This document shows, one piece after another, positions 56,034 to 64,000 of a DNA stretch of 64,000 nucleotides; within the stretch, counting starts at the first letter, position 1; each line of letters opens with the position of its first letter. The stretch spans positions 407,166 through 471,165 of the forward strand of contig MU008190.1 in NCBI GenBank assembly GCA_010909165.1, read 5' to 3'. The position numbers were made by a program, and so were the translations under genes. Under the pieces are notes generated by a model. That model made no database searches. It saw only the letters and a program-made list of their open reading frames with translations, and had not been told where the DNA came from. The DNA is from Anthoceros angustus (taxonomy: Eukaryota; Streptophyta; Anthocerotopsida; Anthocerotales; Anthocerotaceae).

Positions 56034-57061
56034 TGAACGATGATCTTGAAGGCAAACACATCAACGTACTCCCTAAGCACACTACGGAACTCCTCTTTCT
56101 CTACCTGTCCTAGATACTTAGAAACCTTGACTACCTTGCTAGGCTCTAACTCTAAGTCTTCTCTGATCGGGATCTACATGTCCCCTCGGTTGCTACACTA
56201 GTTCGGATCCCTCCTCGGGAAAATCACGATCATAGGCCTTACCTCCAAAGGCTACTCCTTCCTATGTGATCCTCTTGACTCTCTCGACATCTCTCGTGCA
56301 AGCGACACCAAATCACTCTTTATTTGGACCTCAACTAAGGTCCGGTAGGCTCGGTCCTTTGCAGGAGCTTACCCCGTGCTTCGAGGTGTACCCATCGGGG
56401 GCCGGACTCCCCTCATAGGTGCCTTGCTCCATGACACGCGCGACCTCCGCGGGCCCTACCCTACTTGACTTGGCTTGCGCTCAGAAATCAAAGACACAGG
56501 CAGTACCATACAGCCAAGGCCTGCCTATCAAAACCTTGTAGCCTAAATCCGACACGGCCTCATAACAATGTAGGTAAGGTGGAAGGTGAGACCTCCAATC
56601 ACAGTTGGTATGTTTCTCAACACTCCCAGTGGCTTCCTCCTTGTTTGGTCGGCCATCCGCAAAAACACTCGGGCCGGGTGAAACTCGGTGAACCCAAGCT
56701 GATGAGCTGTCTCCTCTGTCATCAAGTTGACTCCCGATCCCGAATCCAATGGCACATTGGGCACCAAGCAATCTGCAATCTCAACTTCAATTTCGGGTGC
56801 CCCCAAATCAACGTGTTCGACCACGTTTACCTCCACTGGCGGCCTTCTCATCCCCACAGCCTCAGGGATTCCCTTGACTGCTTCCTTTACAATTTTGCGG
56901 GATCTCGGGCTCACCGCAAGTAAATGCCTCAAGCTGACCACAAATTCTCGGTCAAGCAATGCGTCAGCGAAACTAGAGATCTTATCTGACAAGGTTTCCT
57001 CCCCGTTTGCAGCCCTGACGCTGGTCGATTCTGACCTTATTGGTAAATTCCTTGAATCCAT
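56034..57061 (-). repeat. Internal duplication in pol, unit 2 (protease region)
   Basis: Second unit of the duplication of about 1.1 kb, containing the better preserved protease frame. Confidence 0.7.
56481..57061 (-). pseudogene. Retropepsin-type aspartic protease
   Basis: Frame 57061-56543 plus overlapping 56771-56481. It contains VPLDSGSGVNLMTEETAHQL, where the active-site triad is DSG in place of the usual DTG, preceded by LGAPEIEVEIADCLVP and followed by IGGLTFHLTYIVM and VLIGRPWLYG. Cleaves Gag-Pol when active. A more damaged copy is at 55256-55940. Confidence 0.72.
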
Positions 57062-57113
57062 GGTCCCTTTGGGTGGGACTCCATACCCGGCGGATCAACA
57101 ACTTCTGGCTCCG

Positions 57114-58060
57114 CTACCTTCTTCTTCGAATCTTTGGGTGAGCTTCCTCATCCTCCGACGCCATCCCCGCGGTGATATCGGGAGGAAATGCGGATCGTTT
57201 CTCCCCTCCTTTGGCTCTTCCTCGTTTCTCCCTACCGCGGTGGTGCCCGCCTACCCGGTGTGCCGGACTCGCGGTAGTGCCTACCCTCGGTAGGGTGGGT
57301 CGTTCCTCCTCCTCGGCTGGACTCTCATCTCGAGGCCAAGGTGAGTCCCTCACCTTCCTCCTCTTCCTCTCCTCCTTGGCGCTTTTCCTTCGGCCTTTCT
57401 CCCGTCGCTCCGATCTGGTGGTCACCTTGGCCACCATCAATCCTTCATCCGCGCTCATCTCTCCTTCGTACCCTTCTTCCACAATTCCTGACGTCACACT
57501 GGATTCGTCGAGGAAATCGTATTCCGCTTCCACCTTCAGCACGGGCGTCGTGGTCACTGTAATCGCGGTTTCAGGGTTGGTTCGTGTTTCCTCCACCACA
57601 GGCTCCGTGAACCTGACCCCTGGTCGCGCTGGTGTCACTCGCGCCACGCCCGAACACCTGGGATCCCCCATCTTATGCCCCAATTCCTTGCATACCTGAC
57701 AAAAGGGCACATAACCCACTTGCTTTCGAGGTTCTGGGCAATCATTTGAGTAGTGACCCGGTGCTCCGCAATTATAACAACATCCCTATGGAATTGCCAT
57801 CGGCCTTTGTGATGAATCCGGTCTCCATGGCCCTGGCGATGTCGGTCGTGATCCATACCTCGAGGGAACTGGTGTAGCAGGTTGGTAAGTCGCCCTCATT
57901 GATTGAGGTGGCCGACTTCCAGTGACCGCTTGCACCTGGTAAGCTTCATCCACATACCAATAGTCCCCAGGCATGACGGTTTCCAAATGATTTACATGGT
58001 CTGGCCATTCCACATTGGTGTGTCCCGTTTGATGACAAATTGAGCAATACACCAACTGTC
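57114..58060 (-). pseudogene. Gag C-terminal region with three zinc knuckles
   Basis: Minus-strand knuckles in series: CSICHQTGHTNVEW (last Cys replaced by Trp; about 58050-58005), CYNCGAPGHYSNDC (about 57780-57740, a canonical CX2CX4HX4C, read in a shifted frame) and CQVCKELGHKMGDPRC (about 57700-57655, with a wider last spacing). A 130-residue Glu/Arg/Ser-rich linker follows. Only about 270 bases separate the first knuckle from the LTR, so the capsid part of Gag is missing. Confidence 0.7.
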
Positions 58061-58309
58061 TCTGGTGAGGGAGACCTTCGTGGAGCTTGATCCTTCACCG
58101 CCTTGACCTCCAATTTGGTCAATCTCTTCGTTTGCTTGGTCAATCTCTTCGAAGGAGACAACTCACACCCTTTAGTGTCTCAACCGTTCACTCCTATGAC
58201 AGCTAGAGGGCGTGAAGTTCCTTCTTTACAATATATGGTCACTTTCTCAGTCCCTTCTCAAGCATTCTACAGTGATGAAACCTCAAAACTTCAAACTTTG
58301 ACAACAAAT

Positions 58310-58330
58310 CCACATTAGCAGGCGCCAAAA
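58310..58330 (-). other. Putative primer-binding site
   Basis: On the minus strand the LTR end TCCTCCCACA is followed by TTTTGGCGCCTGCTAATGTG. TGGCGCC next to an LTR is a familiar start of plant gypsy primer-binding sites. The priming tRNA was not checked. Confidence 0.45.
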
Positions 58331-59010
58331 TGTGGGAGGAAAAAAGGGCTTCCGAGGCTTCCCCTCTGCGGCCACACTTATCCCAGCCGTTTACGCGTTG
58401 GGTTTCGTCCCATGAGACTTGTGTGAAAGATCGAGTCTTGTGGAAAACAATCACTACCTCTGGTGACACAACTTCTCGACCTTCTAAACAAGCAAGGCGC
58501 CTCTACTCTCCTCTTACGGAAATGCACCACTTGCCGCTCGAAGACTTCCAATCCCGACCTACAATGACGACACAATTGCGGGCTGCCTTAGCGGCGAGGA
58601 GCCCTGCGAGCGCCTGTGGGACCCCACGATCCCGCACCGCACTTAGTCTCTACTTCTAAGACCATCTTCTCCCTCGGGGGCCCTTTTTACTTGCAGTTTG
58701 GGATTGCGTCCCTTAGGCTCACAGTGGCCTTCGCTAACGCCACTCTATTCCTCTACTCATCTCTTCATCCTTTTCCTCCTACTCTAACCTCGCCTTCGGG
58801 CTTCTTGGCCGACTCGCCCACGGCACGGCATTGCTGGGTGCGTCTTCCACCAGAGTTCTTCCTTGGGCGGTTACTATGAATTAGACACCAATCGGCAGTA
58901 TCTCCGTGAGTCTCGTCTGCGGCCTTCCTCCCGTAGAGTTGATGAGAATCATACACAAGCTCAAGCAATATGTGTTGCATTACATTCATAATAGAAAGTA
59001 CATGCCTTTA
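58331..59010 (-). repeat. 5' LTR of minus-strand element, outer end unresolved
   Basis: The R/U5 side (58331-58940) aligns to 47160-47760 and 36400-37000 (CGGCCACACTTATCCCA, GGGTTTCGTCCCATGAGACT, CCTTCTAAACAAGCAAGGCG, TTCTTCCTTGGGCGGT). Beyond about 58940 it no longer matches. A TATA-like CTTTATGTAGG lies near 59010. The U3 part probably extends further right. Confidence 0.6.
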
Positions 59011-59527
59011 TGTAGGCAAGGTAGTTGTAACCAATAAGTGGTTGTAACAATTAACCAATTAAATAACTACTAAAAGAAACTACCTAGAGCCCTAAGGACT
59101 AAATTAATTATTAAGTCCTAGGTGCCCTAGTTAAGAGTGCCCTAATAGTAAGCTATTTTATCACTCCCACTCACTATGAACTAGGGGTGATTTTCTGATC
59201 AAAAAGAGGTCAAGGAAAACTAGTCTAGCAAAAACTAGTCCCTAACTAAACTTTACTTAAAAGCATACAGTAAAACTTAAAGTAAAAATTGAAAGTAATA
59301 ATCACCATTAAAATAACTCCCACTTAAGGAGAACTGAGGTGAGTAACTAATAACCCAACTTCAGTAATTAGGTTGAATTAAAACTAATTAAATTGTATTT
59401 AAGGGAATTTATATATAGGGGAAATTCCAGAAAATAGCCTAATTTCCGAAAAGGAAAATCAAAAGGATAATAGGTAATACCCCTCCTTCCTCCACTTCGC
59501 GACTCGTGATTCTGACAAGTTTGGTGG
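59011..59527. other. AT-rich region, probably U3 of LTR and flank
   Basis: No gene. AT-rich with the short direct motif GCCCTAAGGACTAAATTAAT / AGTCCTAGGTGCCCTAGTTA. It may contain the missing outer part of the 5' LTR. Confidence 0.35.
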
Positions 59528-60061
59528 TTGGTACATGCGGTCGATGGCGATGGCGGGAGGATGGCCACCGCCGTGGCCCAATCCCCACGGGAGGCGCCCA
59601 AGTGGGGACACCATTGCGTCCGAGCCCAGCCCCTCTCTCCGTGTGGCAGGCCGTGCACGCCTCAGGCCCATCCGTCCGGCGTCCTTGCAGCGAGGGCTCA
59701 CGGCGCTTTTGGGCGCTCAAGCAAGAAGGATAGGAGGGCGCCCCTACCTGCTGATGCCCATAGTCGTATTCCTGCTGCTGATGAAGAGTCTCTGCCTCCA
59801 CAGACCTCGTCCTTCCTGCAGCCTTTCAGAAAGAAACCTCCTGCATCCATCATTGATCTGACCTCATCCTCGGAGGATGAAGCTGAAACAGAAGTGCCTA
59901 AGGATCCTACACAGGACGCGCTCCAGCCTGAAGAGGAAAAGCCTGCTGTCCAGAAGTGTAAGATTGTGTCTTCATTTTCTGCCATGTCTCCTAGGATGCA
60001 AAAGTTTGTGAAGCAATTGCTGGATGTGTTCATCAAAGGGGGAGAAGGGCAGCCTAGGTGA
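59528..60061 (+). CDS. Hypothetical 177-residue protein with SUMO-interacting-type motif
   Basis: Open frame from ATG 59528. The last 80 residues look more protein-like than the first 90. It contains PASIIDLTSSSEDEAETEVP, where a hydrophobic IIDLT core followed by Ser and acidic residues fits the classic SUMO-interacting motif. A predicted helix follows (MQKFVKQLLDVFIKGG). It lies between two retroelements and could be an element-encoded ORF or the end of a host gene whose upstream exons were displaced. Family unknown. Confidence 0.35.
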   Translation: MVHAVDGDGGRMATAVAQSPREAPKWGHHCVRAQPLSPCGRPCTPQAHPSGVLAARAHGAFGRSSKKDRRAPLPADAHSRIPAADEESLPPQTSSFLQPFRKKPPASIIDLTSSSEDEAETEVPKDPTQDALQPEEEKPAVQKCKIVSSFSAMSPRMQKFVKQLLDVFIKGGEGQPR

Positions 60062-60120
60062 TGAGGACGTGCCTGTCATGGCACGGATAGAATGGAAGCA
60101 TGTGACTTAGGATAATGTGA

Positions 60121-60243
60121 TAGGCATGTGCATGTGGATGTTAATAGGCATGTGCATGTTAATGTAATGTGCATGTTGATAGGCATGTGCATGTTAATAT
60201 AATGTGCATGTTGATAGGCATGTGCATGTTAATGTGCATGTAG
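60121..60243 (+). repeat. Minisatellite of ATAGGCATGTGCATGTTAAT units
   Basis: About four imperfect units of 20-37 bases built on ATAGGCATGTGCATG and TTAATGTAATGTGCATGTTG, directly after the hypothetical protein. ATGTGCATGT is near-palindromic. Confidence 0.8.
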
Positions 60244-61839
60244 TATGGCGATCACATGGTATTTTATAAATATGGGCATGGTAGAGCGAAAAGCGTGTAA
60301 TGTATGCGCTATAAGCGGCGGTGGCAAGAAGTCAGCGGAGGACAAGAACATTAAGGCAAAGGCGGCCTCGGTCGGGCGCGCATCTTCTCGGGATAGCAAA
60401 GACATTTATGGTGTGGGCGAAGGCGATAAAAGGAATAGCAATCAGGGACATGGATTCTTTGATGTTTCTGGAGGAAACAAGAAAGAGGTGGATGTCGTGA
60501 GCAGGATCCCAAAAGCGAAGAGCCTAGCCAGTGTGTGTGGGTGGTGTGCAGTGAAAACAAAAGATTTTTGCACATCGGTAATCCAAGAAGGCGATAAGAG
60601 CCTTGTTGTTCATCTTGAAGGGCCCAGAGGCAACCCATGATTCGGATGCTACAAAGCACCCAAGATTGCTTGACGAAGGAGTAGTGACACCATTCGAGGA
60701 TAAGTCGATGGTGGACTTCAAGCTACTAGACTATTCTTTGTCGCTTTTACTTTCAGTCGTTCCATTCTTATTTGAGGCCACTCTAGCGGAGATTGAACCA
60801 GCCTACTTGTGGCGAGGCTCTGGATTGATGGTTGATAAACTAACTTGGTAGCAAATTGGGTGAAGAGGGGACCAATACTAACCCGATGAAATGCCATACA
60901 TAGTATCCCGTAGAGGAAGAGATTGAAGTGATGGTGTTTTTGCTCGGGTTGGACAAAAGTCACCCCAACCCGGAAGCTTGTCGAAGTTGTCGCTCCTCAA
61001 TCCTTGTTAGTGCGACACGTGGTCAATTTGAGTGGAGTCAGAGTCCCATTCGTGCCATAGACTCTGAAGAGAGTCTTCTTTGGTGCAAGGATGGATGCAG
61101 GCGGCTCCCAGCAAAATGATGTGTTCACAGACATGGGAACATGTCTCTTGCGATTCGAGGAGAAATTGGGCAATCGTGAAATGGTGCTTAAATACAAGTG
61201 CAGGTTCACACACGGAGATGGACGTTGAGGAAGATGAGCGTTCTGGCGGTGAGGCTCTAACATGTTATCGTGGCGGCAAGGATCAGTTCTGCAGAATGCT
61301 GCACTATCAAGATCAAGGCGGTGGCAGGCCTTGAAGAGAGATGAAGAAGAGGACGAGAGGCAGGTTCACAAAGCAAAGCGTTATTACCTATTTGGTAGAT
61401 GAAATGTTTGTCAAATTCGGTGAGATGTTTCGGTGTCTTGATAGAAGATACAAGAATTGTCAAAATTCACCATTAGGCCCAGTGAACCTCTTGGGTATAC
61501 TTAAGGTTGAGGCAAGCTGGTGAAAGATACGAAGTGAAGCGATCACGGGCCCAGCGAGATATATATCAGCCTTGCTGCGGGCCAGTGATCGCCAACTACG
61601 CACATGATGCGCAGGCGAGAATATGAGCTAGATCAAGCATATGAAATGGCCGAGAGGGTCATGAAAGGTGATGCTGTGACTAGCATATTGGGAGGAGCAC
61701 AATGTGGTCGGAGGACATCGATGCTTGAATCCACATAAGGCTCAAGGAAGAAATGTATCGGGAACCCACACCGGTGAATTCAGCGAGAACTCACCTCCCA
61801 AGGCGGCCAGGTCAATAAGCGCCTGCAACCCGAAAGCTA
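60244..61839 (+). other. Decayed coding-like region upstream of retroelement knuckle
   Basis: Frames 60245-60640 (Lys/Gly/Ser-rich, a few Cys pairs such as CGWC) and 60603-60851 overlap and may be one frame broken by a single indel (VVHLEGP continues as ILKGPEATHDSD). Other fragments have no recognisable domain. It may be the N-terminal Gag part of the element that becomes recognisable at 61840. No function is proposed. Confidence 0.35.
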
Positions 61840-61847
61840 TGATTAAA

Positions 61848-61885
61848 TGTTTGCGATGTAGAGGGCCACAAGGCATTTGAGTGTG
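61848..61885 (+). pseudogene. CCHC zinc knuckle, frameshifted
   Basis: KCLRC in one frame is followed by EGHKAFECEH in another, together giving a CX2C...GHX4C knuckle split by one frameshift. This is typical for the C-terminus of Gag. Confidence 0.5.
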
Positions 61886-62373
61886 AGCACCGAGTTGGTG
61901 GAGCGAAGGAAAAGGAAGTGTGCGAGCATGTGGCAAGGCAGGCACAGCCCAGGGGCCTGGCGGCAATCTCATCGAGTTCAAAGGGAGCGAGCGGTTGATA
62001 AACCAAAGCCGGATGAACTACGGAAAGGCAACTTTGCCATAGGATTGCAAGGCGTTGGCGATGAGTGTGAGTGTAAGGAGGAAGCTCTAGTGGTCCAAGC
62101 GTAACACACTCATAGGATGAGGGTATATGCGTTGATGGCGGGAAGACCAATTCGCTCAAAGGAGAATAGTGTGGATTTGGAAAGAATGTCAAGAGAAGCG
62201 AGTTGAGGAGAGAAACCAACTCGAATGCCTGATCCTTGGACAAATGGAAGATGAAGCGTCTAGGTTGGAAAAGAAGAATGTCACTCGGTCATGAAGTCTT
62301 GCTTGAGAAGGCAATGGAAATTCCGTGATGAGCTTGCGAGACCTGAGGGGTCAAAACACAGCCATTTAAACAA

Positions 62374-63010
62374 ATGATGCAAGCATGGATCAGAAAAAAG
62401 TCCGCAGATCTGGGAGTACCCGGACTTGCCAGTTTAAGAGGTGATCACCTGAAGCCAGGAGCGAGAGGCAAAGGTGGAATTGCGTTGGTGAAGAACCAAA
62501 ATCGCGAAGTCACGGTCAATGGTTTTGCTCCGAATTGTGTATTGGTGGACACGGGTGCTGATCCAGTGTTACTAGGGGCTCGAGTTCAAGAGGCGCTCAA
62601 ACTATATGGTGATAAGTTGAAACCAAGTGATGTGCGCATCACTACCTCTGCGGGCACCAAGGAACAAGTAATGGGAATGACCCGTGATCTTGTCAGAATC
62701 GAATTCAAACCTGGCACACCAGATGCATGTGTGATTGAAGTTCGATGCTTAGTATCAGATGCCAAAAATTATGATGTGCTGCTTGGTGCTGATGCCACAC
62801 ATGGACCAGCCATGGGGGTGGATCCATTACATGCGGTAGCGTTCTACCGAACGAGGTGGCAGGAGGGAGACTTCACACACGTTGCCAGAATTCCACTGGA
62901 GATGACAAGGCGAGATGAAAAACCCAGGAGCATGCTAGCGATAAGGGCATGTGTAGCTCAAAGCGTCGATCGCAAAGAGATGTGGCGAGAAACGCAGGAG
63001 ATGATGGCGG
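62374..63010 (+). CDS. Retropepsin-type aspartic protease of second element
   Basis: An open frame from 62374. The protease core is CVLVDTGADPVLLGARVQEA (DTG active site), then ITTSAGTKEQVMGMTRDLVR, then RCLVSDAKNYDVLLGADATH. The second flap/wing pattern is intact and the fold looks complete, about 115 residues. After about residue 210 the frame runs without interruption into sequence of K+-channel origin and stops at 63288, so any product would be a fusion with a meaningless tail. Confidence 0.75.
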
Positions 63011-63019
63011 ATGAAGTGC

Positions 63020-63705
63020 AAAACACAAAGAGGAGTTTGTGTGTGTTGGGTTGCGGTGACTCGCTTGCTGGCACTGCAGAAATTTGCTTACTACTTGCTA
63101 GCCGCTACCGCACCACGAGGACACATGGATTGGCTCATCCATGCACGACTTCAAGCAAAAGAGCCTCGGGAGCGGTACATAGCGACCATGTACTGATCCA
63201 TAGTCACCACCACGGTTGGCTATGGCGATCTCCATCCCGTGAACACGAGGAGATGGTGTTGACATCTTCTACATGCTCTTCAATCTGACTCACGGCCTGC
63301 ACTCGCAACATGACCAACCTCATCGTACATCACCGAATCAACTCGGCTATGTGAGTAGACCAAAACATACCTCTTGTGGTGCTGAAGTCGCCTGGGGTGA
63401 GCCTATGTGCATGCATAACATGATGTTCCACTTCTCCTCTTGCAGTGACTGCATGCAAGCGGTGTTCGATTCACCGAAACCCCCTGTCGCTGCAGAAGAG
63501 CAGGATGCTCTGCATTTGAAGTTCAAAGCGAGAGTCTGACAAACCACCTAGCTCCTCATGGCAATTCGCTCCAGATTGCCGAGATCCTGTTCATGCCTAT
63601 TGTGGCAGGCGTATTTGTTCAAGAATGTGTCGATGATTTGCTTCACCTCCAACCAATCTCCCGCCTTGCCCTTTCCGTCCCGAGGTTGTGTGCCAGGAGC
63701 AAATC
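63020..63705 (+). pseudogene. Shaker-type K+ channel fragment (pore to C-linker)
   Basis: Three frames together give, in order, the typical run of plant AKT/KAT channels: LLLASRY (end of S5), HEDTWIGSSMHDFKQKSL (turret), ERYIATMY, SIVTTTVGYGDLHPVNTRE (pore with GYGD K+ filter), FYMLFNL and NMTNLIVHH (S6). A GTGAGT...CCTCTTGCAG intron (about 63350-63444) follows, then RNPLSLQKSRML, LHLKFKA, MAIRSRL, QAYLFKNVS (C-linker and start of the cyclic-nucleotide-binding region). At least six frame changes and a Trp-to-stop (TGG to TGA) make it non-functional. The voltage sensor and the rest of the C-terminus are absent. It lies inside a retroelement between protease and tail. Confidence 0.8.
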
Positions 63706-64000
63706 ATCTGAATGCCATCGCCATCTTGCAGGAAAGAAAAGTGAACATGTACGTGAAGTCAACTCCAGGACTTAAGCAGGCCCTGACAAGGGAGTATGAA
63801 CGACGTAAGGCACTGACAGGTTGGCAGATCTCTGATAGGTGTCCAGAGAGAAGCCTGCCCAAGGTGGCAGACTTAAGTCGTGAGGAATTGCGCATCGACA
63901 ATGAGATAGTTTGTTGGCAGAGTGATGAACAAGGAGTTCACCTTCTAGAGCTTTGTTCAGAATCGATTAGAAGTGGTGCTACTGCAGGGATCAAGTTAAG
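63706..64000 (+). CDS. Retroelement polyprotein part, possible methyltransferase-like start (partial)
   Basis: A continuous plus-strand frame (LNAIAILQERKVNMYVKS, then LTREYERRKALTGWQISD, then EQGVHLLELCSESIRSGATA) runs off the window edge. The last segment resembles the first motif of the cytosine-C5 methyltransferase fold that I recall in some retroelement polyproteins from algae and seedless plants (a TLLELFGGI-type motif). The motif is imperfect here and no catalytic motif is inside the window. Confidence 0.35.

Larger units (their letters stand above)
47155..59010 (-). mobile_element. Ty3/gypsy LTR retroelement with extra ORF, decayed
   Basis: In minus orientation: LTR (58331 outward), primer-binding region (58310-58330), zinc knuckles, protease, RT, RNase H, integrase, extra ORF, LTR (48241-47155). 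Protease-RT-RNase H-integrase is the Ty3/gypsy order. Every ORF is broken by frameshifts and stops, so it is not autonomous as sequenced. The outer end of the left-to-transcription LTR is not resolved. LTRs are clearly diverged outside the R/U5 part. Confidence 0.8.
61840..64000 (+). mobile_element. Second LTR-type retroelement, plus strand, runs off window
   Basis: Zinc knuckle (about 61848-61885), retropepsin (62500-62900), a host-like K+ channel fragment (63020-63705) and a tail (63706-64000) whose end resembles the start of a methyltransferase-like domain. The 5' limit is unknown and the 3' part lies outside. It is a different lineage from the minus-strand element: the protease is DTG and the flanks differ. 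Confidence 0.6.

Noticed and set aside
57172-57699. 175-residue plus-strand frame
   Set aside because: Antisense of the Gag-linker region. The minus strand contains a zinc knuckle and a coherent charged linker.

Overview
The window is plant nuclear DNA, most likely from a fern or another seedless vascular plant. This is an inference. It rests on an intronless PLS-class PPR gene with long internal modules, genes with short GT-AG introns, plant-only families (GT37 fucosyltransferase, SGS3, DUF599, HESO1-type nucleotidyltransferase), and decayed Ty3/gypsy elements of a type I associate with seedless plants. No bacterial or organellar features were seen.

The left part (1-26.5 kb) is gene-bearing. 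It holds an E-class PPR protein (+, 482-3271), a six-exon condensation/acyltransferase-fold protein (-, 6873-8822), a small acidic-repeat protein (+, about 10.6-11.1 kb), a low-complexity protein (+, 13770-14963), a GT37 xyloglucan-type fucosyltransferase (+, 16670-18214), SGS3 (-, 18554-21100) and an eight-exon HESO1/URT1-like terminal nucleotidyltransferase (+, 24214-26548). Between them lie minisatellites, a dispersed repeat of about 130-180 bp in three copies, a (CATA)n microsatellite and a reverse-transcriptase-tail relic. SGS3 and the HESO1-like gene are divergent neighbours, and both families are known to act on ARGONAUTE-cleaved RNA.

The middle part (26.1-47.8 kb) is a direct tandem duplication with a unit of about 11 kb. 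Its left breakpoint lies in the last HESO1-like exon and its right breakpoint lies inside a retroelement LTR. Each copy carries the HESO1 3' end, a DUF599 membrane-protein gene (intact in copy 2, frameshifted in copy 1), an RT-tail relic, the 3' part of a plus-strand LTR element (coiled-coil extra ORF plus LTR) and an abutting inverted LTR. The duplicated retroelement parts differ by many small indels, whereas the unique genes on the left are clean. Assembly or polishing error in repeats is therefore a serious alternative to real decay.

The right part (47.1-64 kb) is first a minus-strand Ty3/gypsy element. It has an LTR, three zinc knuckles, a protease (duplicated), RT, RNase H and integrase, then the same extra ORF downstream of integrase, then an LTR. 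After it comes a second, plus-strand retroelement with a zinc knuckle, a retropepsin and a possible cytosine-methyltransferase-like start at the window edge. Between its protease and that tail sits a frameshifted fragment of a Shaker-type K+ channel: pore with GYGD filter, S6, C-linker and a retained intron. A host-gene piece apparently lodged in a retroelement is the most striking thing in the window.
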